Origin: Torymus aiolomorphi
Lineage: Eukaryota > Arthropoda > Insecta > Hymenoptera > Torymidae
DNA length: 64,000 nucleotides
Assembly: GCA_036365515.1 (NCBI GenBank)
Contig: CM070873.1
Coordinates: 25,092,585-25,156,584, forward strand
Reading direction: 5' to 3'
Of this stretch, positions 30,897 to 41,706 are shown in pieces. Each line of letters starts with the position of its first letter. The first letter of the stretch is position 1. The notes below the pieces were generated by a model. That model had not been told where the DNA came from, ran no database searches, and saw nothing but the letters and a program-made list of their open reading frames with translations. The position numbers and the translations under genes are program-made.

Positions 30897-33089
30897 ATGA
30901 GGACGACACGCCCAACAACCAGAGATCTTCGGAATCTTCTGCTGATCTTCGCAACACTCTTATCATCGGTCCACTCGCTAACCGGATATGACTGCAGCTC
31001 ATCAAACGCACCAAACGTCACGACCATCTCGCTGAGAAGAGTGGGTGAGTGCGATTTCGAGACGATTAGGGTAAAACGCGAAGACACTTTTATTCAAATC
31101 ATCCAAAAATTAGAGCACTCGGAAGTCCCTATAAAAGAATGTAAAGTAAAATCGACCCGCAGGGCTCGTTATTGCGGTATGCATTCTCATGTATCCCTTT
31201 CTCCTATCCCAGACGAGACACGGTACCTCCAACTAACGCGAGAGATGTGTGACTCTCTAATAACCACAAATCGAATAAAAATCGGTGATACAATAATCGA
31301 AGATCTTGTCTCGGAACAGACAAATTTTAGAACAATTAAAATAATCGGGATCATAGAACACAATTCTTACTGCAAAGGAGGAATCTATCGGGATAAAGAA
31401 AATATGATAGTAACCGCCGAACTCGAAATTTATTACACGAAAGGTGAAGCCACTTTGAAATTACCCGCAAACATTCTCTTACTTCCTTCCGGAGTAAATT
31501 GCGATTACGAAAAGGAAACTTGTCGCGACACAACGGAAGCGTTTATATTTTGGGATAAAACCTCACGCGGCATGTGCGAACTAGATACATACGCAATTAT
31601 TTACGAGGGACATGCAGTTAAAACTCGAGACGAAGAACTCGATACCGCGACAGTTTATTTTTCAAATGCTACCGACGGAAAGAAATTTGCTTTTGCAGAT
31701 CACGGTAGTAAAACGCTATGCGGAATAACTTTAAAAACGACCGAACAAAAACAGATTTTTATTTATGAGACCACGGCTAACAATCCATTCCCTACGAAAA
31801 ATTACAAAGTAGGCGCGAAAGACGTTATGCTCACAGCATACTTCAACACAAAAATAATGTATATCGCGAATCACTTCAAAAATGAGATAACATCGCTATA
31901 CAAAGACATCATAACGCATCGCTGTATTTTGGAGCAACAAGTAATTAAAAATTCTCTGTCTCAATCATCGGTCAATCCCGATGAATTTGCATTTACTATC
32001 ATGAAAGAACCGGGCTATATGGCTGTGTTCGCCGGCGACGTAGCACACCTAGTTAAATGCTCGGTCGTTAACGTAAAACTGAGAAACACGAACAACTCTT
32101 GTTTCGTGGAGTTGCCCGTCTCATACAACAATCAATCGTACTTTCTGACAACAAAGTCACGCGTTCTCACGACTCACGGTACGGAACGCGATTGCAGCCG
32201 AATACTTCCAACAGTGTTCGAGATAGATAACAAATGGTATCAATTAAACCCACATCCGTCAAAAACCGATGCTCCTCAAATACTACAGCCATTAAACAAA
32301 CCTACATGGCAATACCAGGAGCCAGGCGAGTTAGTCGAGAGCGGTATATATTCAGAAGCCGATCTCGAAGGCTACCGGAATGTTATGATGTTCCCCGCGG
32401 ATAAGCCAGCGGTGCTCAATCAAATAGCGCGCGAAGCAACAGGACACGCGGTAGCCGATCCTAGCCTAGATCTACTCGGGTTTTTGAGTGAGGATAGCCT
32501 TAACAAATTCACTGAAAGAGCCGCCACCAAAATATGGTATTATTTTATCATTTTCGGTTCGGCAAGCGCAGCCATTATGGCAATAATATTTATTTTCAAC
32601 TCATGCAAATACGTAATAAATACGATAATACACGGATATACGCTTTACTCAATTTACGGAGCAAGCATTAAACTCTTAGGAGCCTTTTGGGGAACAATAG
32701 CAAATATACTCGTGCATTTAAGTCAGGGGCCTCTACCAAAACGCTCGCGGAAATCAGAAAACATACCCGCGGATATAGAAGTCGAGGAGAACCGCGAAAA
32801 AGAACCCGTAGCCGAATGCAAACCATCACCTGGATTCTCACCATCACCTCCTCCACTCCCACAGAACCCACCTGCTACCACACCTCCACACATCCCGCCA
32901 AGGACTTCCAACCTACCACCCCAGGGTATTTATCCTGAATTAACGGAAAGTAGATCCGCGTTCAATTACTCAGCTGATTCAAGTCGAAATCGTTCAGCTC
33001 CCGACTTCAATCTTAACCAGGGGGGTGTAACGTCTGAACGCGAGTATGCACTCCGATCTTTTTCATTTCAAGATAAAGAGCATGTCTGA
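30897..33089 (+). CDS. env: GYP-1 Env, mononegavirus (chuvirus-like) type glycoprotein
   Basis: 730-residue open frame with an N-terminal signal peptide (LLLIFATLLSSVHS, then a conserved TGYDC). The ectodomain is cysteine-rich with several N-X-S/T sites. A transmembrane segment follows (about 540-575, YYFIIFGSASAAIMAIIFIF) with a second hydrophobic stretch and a proline-rich tail. A splice-acceptor-like CGCCTTTTTCAG lies just before the start, suggesting a spliced env mRNA as in errantivirus-like elements. It is clearly homologous to the GYP-2 env. I associate the YDC...SL..VGEC pattern with glycoproteins of chuviruses and insect EVEs; that attribution is from memory. The last residues are read from BEL-1, which starts at 33083. 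Confidence 0.85.
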   Translation: MRTTRPTTRDLRNLLLIFATLLSSVHSLTGYDCSSSNAPNVTTISLRRVGECDFETIRVKREDTFIQIIQKLEHSEVPIKECKVKSTRRARYCGMHSHVSLSPIPDETRYLQLTREMCDSLITTNRIKIGDTIIEDLVSEQTNFRTIKIIGIIEHNSYCKGGIYRDKENMIVTAELEIYYTKGEATLKLPANILLLPSGVNCDYEKETCRDTTEAFIFWDKTSRGMCELDTYAIIYEGHAVKTRDEELDTATVYFSNATDGKKFAFADHGSKTLCGITLKTTEQKQIFIYETTANNPFPTKNYKVGAKDVMLTAYFNTKIMYIANHFKNEITSLYKDIITHRCILEQQVIKNSLSQSSVNPDEFAFTIMKEPGYMAVFAGDVAHLVKCSVVNVKLRNTNNSCFVELPVSYNNQSYFLTTKSRVLTTHGTERDCSRILPTVFEIDNKWYQLNPHPSKTDAPQILQPLNKPTWQYQEPGELVESGIYSEADLEGYRNVMMFPADKPAVLNQIAREATGHAVADPSLDLLGFLSEDSLNKFTERAATKIWYYFIIFGSASAAIMAIIFIFNSCKYVINTIIHGYTLYSIYGASIKLLGAFWGTIANILVHLSQGPLPKRSRKSENIPADIEVEENREKEPVAECKPSPGFSPSPPPLPQNPPATTPPHIPPRTSNLPPQGIYPELTESRSAFNYSADSSRNRSAPDFNLNQGGVTSEREYALRSFSFQDKEHV
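33026..33082 (+). mobile_element. GYP-1 3' LTR, left fragment
   Basis: Starts TGTAACGTC directly after a polypurine tract and is cut by BEL-1; it continues at 39816. The env frame overlaps it. Confidence 0.75.
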
Positions 33090-34447
33090 GAATGCCATAA
33101 TTTTTAATGAGGACATGCTGTGGGTGTTTACAAATAAATTGAGAGCCAAACACTTTAATAAATTAAATTTCAGTATATTATAAAACTGTCTATAAACTTA
33201 ACTCTATTACATAAATTGGTTGAATATTACAAAAGCTTGGTTGAGTATCTGAGTGTTACAAGTTTATGTTTGAGTGTATGAGTGTTACAAAGATTATGTT
33301 TGAGTGTTTCTGTGTGAGTGAGATTTCAGAGAATTGCTGAGTTTGAATTAGTAAATTCCGTTAAGTTTACTGCTAGCATAAATACACACAATGAATGTTA
33401 TTGATTTCTTGTGGTTGAGACTTGACAAGAATTATATGTGCAGAGTACTTCATATCAGATTACTGCTTGCTTGAGTCATCAAAATGGCTGTATGTAGGTG
33501 TGTGTGTGAGTTTACCTTAGCTTCATAGCAATTATATTAATTTGGAGAAGAATGAGGAAGCCGGTTGAATCACACAGTCCATAGAGATGAAGCCAATTGA
33601 GTTGTAACCGCAGATGAGTTATAGCAAGCGAGAAGAGTTGTACCCAGTGAGAAGAGTTGTAGCCAGTGAGAGGAGCCAGTGAAACAGGAGAGTTGGTAAA
33701 AGCCAGTTGAGCACCGCCAGTTGAGTCTTGCGTAACGGTTACCGAGAGTGGTTGCCTCATGGCTAGCTAGAGGCAGCGAGCCGGTGAGATTATGCCATGT
33801 CAGAAGCTGCCGTGTGAGAAGCACTGCCGTATGAAAGCACTGCCGTATGAGAAGTTCCGTTTGAGAGATACAGCTGACTGAGAGTATGCCGTGTAAAGTC
33901 CATGCGGCCTCGTTGCGAGCACGCCGTATGTACATTGAGAGAGCGAGAGAGAGCGGCCTCGTGTCGAGCACGCTTCACTACCGAACAGTGAGAGCCGCTT
34001 TGTATGAGTAGATGCCGTGTGAGAAAATATGCCTCTATGTATGAGGAGCTGCCGTGTGAGATGATCCGCTGAATGAGACGAGAGTCCGAGTATGAGGCAC
34101 CATACTAGTCACCATGCAGCCTCGCAACGAGCACACTGTAGACTATACCGGGTCGGGGTGAGAACTGCTGCCGTTTTAGTAGCAGCCGCAGACTGAGTTT
34201 TACAAAGAGTGAGCACTTCCGTCTTCTTGGCCTTCACGATTCACTTCGCGAATCAAATCACAATCTCTCTCACATTTGCATGTGAGAGAGCGAGAAACCG
34301 AAAAAGCGCGAATTCACCTTGTGAATCAGTGTAGTGTCTCGGCTGTTCCGCCGAGAGGCCGCGAGGTGCTGCCGCGCCGTGGCAGCGCCGTGAGTCGTAC
34401 CGAGCTGAGCATAACCGCGGGAATTCAAATTACTGAATTCCCAAACA
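33083..34447 (-). repeat. BEL-1 LTR (left copy)
   Basis: Direct repeat of 38445-39810, differing at only a few sites and short indels (for example around 33913-33945). It is rich in TGAG and GCCGTATGAGA-type words. Confidence 0.9.
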
Positions 34448-37400
34448 TTCCGCCCGCCATCAACCGCCAGGTTGATTTAAATTCCGATTGGCACTGGCAA
34501 GATGGCGAGTTTTGCAATTGGGCGGGTGAGTTGAGTGGTGAGATTGTCAGTTCCAGGGTGAAGTTGAGTGACTCTTGCGAGTGGCCATTTGCTTGGGGGT
34601 GAGTGTTCATCCGTGAGTAGTACCATGGAACCCACTTTTATCTCATGAGAGGGATGATGCCATTTTGAAATTGATTGAAGCCGTTGAAGGTATTGAGTTG
34701 ACCAATGCTTCCAAAATTGCTGAGTGATCCGTTGAATGAGTTGCCATTTGGAAAGCCTTGATTCCTTGAAGGTGAGTAAGCTTGGTTCAGGCACTGAGTT
34801 CAATGCCTTGCCGATGAGAAAGTTCCTTGATGATGTAGTCCTGCATCTTCTGAGAGTAGCCATATACTATGTGAGGATTATCCGTATTGAGTACCATGAA
34901 TTCCACTTGGTTTCGTAAGATGAGTGATGCCTTCTTGATGTTGATGGAGACCGTTGTTGAGAAGACTTGCTGCCAGAGTTACTGAGTCATCCATGAAGGA
35001 GTTTCCCAACTGGACAGCTGAAATGCATTGACAGTTAGAACCCAAGTGAAACATTGAGTTTAATACCTTGATGATGAGAACAAAGCCAAAGTGAATGTAT
35101 CTTCTGAATCCTTTTGGAGTGGTTGTAACGGCTTTGAGTTGAACAAACCTTCAATTGAGTCAGCAAGGATGATGAAATTCCAATTTGAGAATAATGTTGT
35201 CCATGGTCTGTTAGCGATGAAATATTATTGAATTCACCACTGCTTTCCACTTACATTATACGAAATGCTGCAGGTGGGTTGAGTATCCATGGAGTACCAT
35301 CATTGATGTGAGTTGTACCAAGTTGAGTTTGTTGTAGAGAATGTTGCGAAGGTAGTTCTCCATTTGAAATAAACCATATGTATGCCGTATTGATACCATT
35401 CGGATGAGTAGCCACTGACCATGTATAGATGAACAGCTGATGACAATGCTGTGAGAGAGAGCGCACAAATACAAATCCAGCACTTGTATGTTTTTGGATT
35501 CACGTCCCTTCGATGAGTTGATGAGTGGTCCTGCTAAATTGATCCCAGTGTGAGTGAAGGGTTGTGATGGGGTGTTCCAGTGCACTGGATAGTTGCCCCA
35601 TGAGTTGCTGAGTCCGATGAGTCCGATACCTTGCACAAGTTACAGAATCTTGAGTAAATAACTTGGTCGGAACTCTGCTTCCAATAATCCAAATTTCCTG
35701 CCTGATGTGTGCAGAGTGAGTTTTCTCGGTGCCACCGAGAAATATTGGTATGTGAGAATTCCGAATGATCAGTGATGAGTTGACTGCACTGTAATAATGT
35801 TACTGGATGTTGAGTGATATTCCAGTTGAGTTTTGTAAAACCGATCTCCTACCATGATGATTCCATCTGAGTCTATACAGTCAATCTATTGAGTAGATGA
35901 ATCCGTGGGACTTGAGATATTTCAGCATATTGAGTTCAGTATTGAAAACGAACTTGCTGAGGTTTCTTGATCCACAAGATTTTTTCTTTGCTGATTATAT
36001 CAGCTGTGAATCTCGTCTTTGTTGAACTTTGCCGTTTGCCTTGGAATGATCACCAGCTAGCATTAGCTAGCCAGTAATTTTGAGTAATCTAATGAGTAAT
36101 GAGTGTGTATTGACGAGATCCCATGAAATTTCCTTATGTGATGTGGCTGCAGTGAGTGTGACCTTTGCCTCTTTCTGGAAAGTGTTCCCCTTTGTGAGTC
36201 AGCTTGAGATGTCCATGATGATTGTCTTCCCTTGGTTGTTGGAACTATTCCTTGACTGAGTGTTACCCTCGTTCCAACAGATTCTTTCCATCGTGAGGCA
36301 CGTGAGATTATGAGTGTGCATACCATATTCTGATCTGTCCATAAATGAACATCAGCGCTTGGCAGTTGAACTTTGTCCAAACATACCTTGAGTAAACCTT
36401 GCCGCTCTGAACTCCAACCTTGATATGGAGTCTGGGTTGAGTGTTGCCTTCCGTCTTGATGAGACTATAAATAATAATCCAATCGTGAGAAATGTGGATA
36501 TAATATTGAGTGCTGTAGCTGTTGCCTGTTGCGAAGCATTCGAAAAGCCATTAGTTTTGAGACCCGAATCCAGTTGAGTGAAATCTTCTCGAAGGTGCAG
36601 CCATTCTTCGCAATTGAGTTGAACTTGTTTGTCCCATGAGTACTTGAGTAGCCACAGCTCTTGTAGGAGAATTTGAAAGAATATCCACCGATGAGATTGT
36701 CCATGCGGGATCGAGTAGTGGTGAGTTTTGAGAAAGAGTTATCTGGTTGTGAATTTTTCTTGAGTGAGCGGCAATATAATTCTGATTTGAATTTATTCGA
36801 AGTGAAATCCGTTATAATTTGAGTAATCTCGTGACGCAATCATCATAATCTATAAATTGAGTTGCTGGTGAGGAATTCCTTGAGAAACATCGACAAATTG
36901 AATTTACAATTTGGCTCATGGATAGCCGCCCGCCGTGCAGAATCCTGATAACTGCATGGCCCTTGTGAGGTTGCTGACCGACGTGTGTGAGTTGGTCCGG
37001 TTTATTTATCCATGAAATGAGTAGTACCATTTTTTATAGATGCTGTCATGAGTGAAATTGACAGTATCTGCTTGAGGTACGCTTGAGCTTTGCCAAATGA
37101 GTTGTTCAGTGCATCAGCCGATGTTTTGAGATAACCTTACTTGATGGTTTCATTGTGTGAACAATGTGCTGCTTACACAATGCTTCTTTCTTCTTGAGTT
37201 TGCCTCTAGTTGTTGAGAGTGGTTCTTCTTAACCCAGAAGCGTGTGAGTAATTTCCTTAATTCTTCTGCGTTAAGTCCAATCCGATCTTGATGTATTGAT
37301 TTCCATTGAACAGATGATTTGAATTGTTTGAGTAATGCCCAGCCAAAATTGATGATTCTGCGATAGGTTCTATCACACTGCTCTAAATGAGGTTAGATTG

Positions 37401-38444
37401 ATAATTAGATCATAGCATTCAGCACCAATGAGTACATCCACAGGTTGAGGTTTACAAAATGGTAGGATCTGCCAAGAATAATTTCTGCACATGGTTACAC
37501 ATAAGCTGCTCACATTTCTCTGATGTCAGAGTTGATGAGAATTGGTGTATAATGTGAGCAATGATCCTAACCTTGAGATTTTGTGGATGGGCTGTAAGTC
37601 TGTTTGAACCTTTCCTAATGTGTGAGTTGATTGCGTACCTCCAATTCCAATCATTGGGATAGATGAGCATTGCCGTGGAGCGTTGAGTCTTCGAATAGCA
37701 TCTTTTGAGATAAATCATAATTCTGATATTAAATAGACTCATGATCCAAGTTTATGAGATGTTACCGGTGTGTCGTATCATTCCAATGCAGTTGCAAGTA
37801 ATGAACATTAAGTAAGTGAGTGTTGCATCTGAGTTGACCTTGAGTGTGAGTGATTGCGCCGAAATCCAATTTTTGATTGATTTTATCCACGTGATCCATC
37901 TTGAGTGAAAATTCCATGGTCTTATACCTATGTGTAATATGCAGTTATTGATGCACAAATCCATCCTCTGAAGCACAGCGGTGTAGTTGCATCTCTTCAT
38001 CTCGATATATCTGTTGACTATTGTGACCGCCACAATAAAATGATATTACTTGAGATTATTTCCAATAGGTGCAAGAGAGATGAGTAATGCACATTCAATG
38101 TATCAATTCGACTGAGATGTTCTTGTAGTAGTCCGGTGAAGCATCTTGCTGAGTAAGCTGCCAAGGCAGCGATGAATTTGTACACCGACACAGGTGTGTG
38201 CATATGTACATCCACATGTAGTAAGAGTTTGTCCGTTCCTTCCTTGAGGTTGTCCGTTTGAATATTGAGCGTGTCCAAGTCACTGGTGAGAATCACATCC
38301 ATGAGTATGTCAATCTCCTTGGCCCCAGCATCCTCTCGAGTTTTTCCGACGTGGATCCAATGCATGAAAACAGTTAATAATGAGTAAAGTTCACTGGCTC
38401 TAATACACACCACAGCATGTTTAATCCGGCTCGAAGGACCAAAA
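34448..38444 (-). pseudogene. BEL-1 interior: decayed BEL/Pao pol
   Basis: Fragments readable on the minus strand are the integrase C-terminal domain (34477-34863; NFLIGKALNSVPEPSLL, FWKHWSTQYLQRLQ and PPSKWPLARVTQLHPG), an integrase core piece (35256-35636; HTGINLAGPL) and an RNase H region piece (36063-36380; DVHLWTDQNMV). These are in BEL/Pao order reading right to left. None is a complete domain. The segment is saturated with the pentamer TGAGT (ACTCA on the coding strand). No intact gag or RT is seen. Confidence 0.75.
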
Positions 38445-39810
38445 TGTCTGAGAATGCCATAATTTTTAATGAGGACATGCTGTGGGTGTTTACAAATAAA
38501 TTGAGAGCCAAACACTTTAATAAATTAAATTTCAGTATATTATAAAACTGTCTATAAACTTAACTCTATTACATAAATTGGTTGAATATTACAAAAGCTT
38601 GGTTGAGTATCTGAGTGTTACAAGTTTATGTTTGAGTGTATGAGTGTTACAAAGATTATGTTTGAGTGTTTCTGTGTGAGTGAGATTTCAGAGAATTGCT
38701 GAGTTTGAATTAGTAAATTCCGTTAAGTTTACTGCTAGCATAAATACACACAATGAATGTTATTGATTTCTTGTGGTTGAGACTTGACAAGAATTATATG
38801 TGCAAATAACTTCATATCAGATTACTGCTTGCTTGAGTCATCAAAATGGCTGTATGTAGGTGTGTGTGTGAGTTTACCTTAGCTTCATAGCAATTATATT
38901 AATTTGGAGAAGAATGAGGAAGCCGGTTGAATCACACAGTCCATAGAGATGAAGCCAATTGAGTTGTAACCGCAGATGAGTTATAGCAAGCGAGAAGAGT
39001 TGTACCCAGTGAGAAGAGTTGTAGCCAGTGAGAGGAGCCAGTGAAACAGGAGAGTTGGTAAAAGCCAGTTGAGCACCGCCAGTTGAGTCTTGCGTAACGG
39101 TTACCGAGAGTGGTTGCCTCATGGCTAGCTAGAGGCAGCGAGCCGGTGAGATTATGCCATGTCAGAAGCTGCCGTGTGAGAAGCACTGCCGTATGAAAGC
39201 ACTGCCGTATGAGAAGTTCCGTTTGAGAGATACAGCTGACTGAGAGTATGCCGTGTAAAAGTCCATGCGGCCTCCTTGCGAGCACGCCGTATACATTGTG
39301 AGAGCGAGTGAGTGCGGCCTCGTGTCGAGCACGCTTCACTACCGAACAGTGAGAGCCGCTTTGTATGAGTAGATGCCGTGTGAGAAAATATGCCTCTATG
39401 TATGAGGAGCTGCCGTGTGAGATGATCCGCTGAATGAGACGAGAGTCCGAGTATGAGGCACCATACTAGTCACCATGCAGCCTCGCAACGAGCACACTGT
39501 AGACTATACCGGGTCGGGGTGAGAACTGCTGCCGTTTTAGTAGCAGCCGCAGACTGAGTTTTACAAAGAGTGAGCACTTCCGTCTTCTTGGCCTTCACGA
39601 TTCACTTCGCGAATCAAATCACAATCTCTCTCACATTTGCATGTGAGAGAGCGAGAGAGACCGAAAAAGCGCGAATTCACCTTGTGAATCAGTGTAGTGT
39701 CTCGGCTGTTCCGCCGAGAGGCCGCGAGGTGCTGCCGCGCCGTGGCAGCGCCGTGAGTCGTACCGAGCTGAGCATAACCGCGGGAATTCAAATTACTGAA
39801 TTCCCAAACA
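38445..39810 (-). repeat. BEL-1 LTR (right copy)
   Basis: Direct repeat of 33083-34447, with the same start TGTCTGAGAATG and end TTCCCAAACA. It is followed by the GAGCA target duplication. Confidence 0.9.
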
Positions 39811-39815
39811 GAGCA

Positions 39816-41706
39816 GAAGATCTAATTAATTCTTTTACCTCGAGCCGGCACCTTACCAGCCACCGGCTCTACAACCCTTTTACCTCAAACTGGCACATTA
39901 CCAGTTGCCAGCCTCTCAACCCTTTTCAAGCATTTACCTTCACTCGTAATCCTCTCTACTTACCTCGAGCCGATTACTTACCACCCGTCGGTAACTTGCC
40001 CGCCTACAGCTTATCATATGCATTCACACAGTCTCGAGAGCGCACTCTCTCACTCACCTATATATGTATATCTACACTCATTGTACACGTGCACATATGC
40101 TCCTATATACGCATATGCACACGTCATATGATTAATCAATCTTAGTTAACTAACATTTAATTATCTTAAGGAGAAGAATGCGTAATTCATTAACTTATAA
40201 TAAATTGGATTATCTGCCATGCCTTCCAAGAACGCACGTGCAGAGCAACACGTTTTATCTTATGTACACACATTCTTTTCTCGCCGTATGTAAAGTCGAT
40301 CCGCCGACAAAAAAAATAATCTCAATACATTAGGCACGTCCGCCCTTCAGACGCACTGCCGAATTATTATCCGTGTGACGATAGCCATTTCTTAGAATCC
40401 TCGTGCAAAGCATTGCACTCGCAATCTTATAAACACATTCTTTTCTCGCCACATCGAGGCACCATTCAGATAAGAACGGGCACGTCCGCTCCTCAAGCGA
40501 ACTGCCGCATAAGTAAAATAGAGTAATTAATCATCAGATATACAGTACAAAGGCACGTCCGCTCTTCAAACACCGCCAACATACCTAATCTATAAGCTAA
40601 ACACCTTCTGTAAGCATTACATGCTCCAAGGCACCCTTTCTGCGAAAGAATGCCCATTAAGATAAATCAAAAGCATCGAATGCCAGAACTCTAGATATAA
40701 GCGTCATTGTGAAAGCATGCTCTTTCCAAGTAATCAGTGTGATTACGATGTGTCCCAACTGATTATCGAATGAGAATGCTTAGGCAGATAAAAATATCGG
40801 GAGTAAGCCGAATCTCAAAGCAAGCCAACATGATGGCGTCACCAACCCATGCCAAGCAACGGCGTCCCCACGCCAAGCTGAATGGCATCATCACGTGACA
40901 CGGCGTCCCCACGCCAAGCAACGGCGTCCCCAAGCCAAGCCTAGAGCGGGAGAACCAATCAGCGTAAACCACGCCCACCGCTCGACCAATAGGAAGGACG
41001 CCCCACTACGGCCGGAGCGCTCCCACCACTCGCTTTCTCTTCAGCAGCCAGAGCCAGCCAGGCAGAGCAGAGCAGAGCGGAGCAGCCAGCAGTCAGTCAA
41101 CCTCCACCATCCAACTAGGGCAGTCCACTCGTGAGACGAGCTCTCGATATATATTCACTCTGTAATTTTTATCCATTAAGATCGTTTATACTTTTATATT
41201 TTTATACTTTTATATTTTTCTCAATATACGTGGAGCGTCTCCACATTTTAACATAAAATCAATCGTCTTTTGTCTTATTATTTATCCACGGAATACCTAT
41301 AAAAACGTATCGCAGTCTTCCTAAAAGCATAAAGAGTCAAAAGAAAATTCTGCAAAGTAAAGAAATATATTTCGTCCGCGCCGCGACCGAAGGAATCTCC
41401 ACCACGGGCCGACGCTCGACCAGAGAGGCAGCCAGCCGAGCAAACGAGGGTCTTCCTGCCCGCCGATCACAGGGAGTGGTGACAGCAGCCCACGAGACGA
41501 AGGACGCACGTCTTCGTCGAGACGATCCTCGCACAGCCAGCCCGCGCGTAACGCCATCATCGGGGCCTACCCTAAGGGCCGCCGCCTCGACCGCAAGCCA
41601 GCCACGCAGCTCAACTACCTTGCTTAGCTAAGTAGAACTTTCGTTAAAAGTGCGCGATCGTGTAAAATCATACCTTTAAAATCTATACACGAATCGGGAC
41701 GTAACA
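39816..41706 (+). mobile_element. GYP-1 3' LTR, right fragment
   Basis: Continues the LTR begun at 33026 (total about 1.95 kb without BEL-1) and ends GGGACGTAACA. It contains three dispersed copies of GGCACGTCCG with a TTCA-type tail (about 40336, 40486, 40550) and a GGCGTCCCCACGCCAAGC repeat cluster (about 40860-40940). No credible gene. The retrotransposon relic starts directly after 41706. Confidence 0.75.

Larger units (their letters stand above)
33083..39810 (-). mobile_element. BEL-1: BEL/Pao LTR element with decayed interior
   Basis: 6,728 bases with two LTRs (33083-34447, 1,365 bases; 38445-39810, 1,366 bases) that are almost identical, starting TGTCTGAGAATG and ending TTCCCAAACA. 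GAGCA occurs at both flanks (33078-33082 and 39811-39815), a 5-bp target duplication fitting BEL/Pao. Coding traces are on the minus strand. It sits inside the GYP-1 3' LTR. Young LTRs around a degenerate interior suggest a non-autonomous family mobilised in trans. Confidence 0.88.
1581..41706 (+). mobile_element. GYP-1: Gypsy-type LTR retrotransposon with env, 5'-truncated, carrying nested insertions
   Basis: Order on the plus strand is gag, protease, RT, RNase H, integrase, env and 3' LTR, as in env-bearing Gypsy elements. PLN-A (3009-26207) interrupts pol and BEL-1 (33083-39810) interrupts the 3' LTR. The 3' LTR begins TGTAACGTC after a purine tract (CCAGGGGGG, about 33018-33025) and ends GGGACGTAACA at 41706. 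No matching 5' LTR is visible before gag, so the left end is truncated or rearranged. The right flank is a relic of the GYP-2 family. Pol carries several lesions, so the copy is non-autonomous. Confidence 0.85.

Noticed and set aside
36465..38515. Several minus-strand ORFs of 60-165 aa.
   Set aside because: Fragments of decayed BEL-1 interior or LTR; no family match beyond the pieces already listed.
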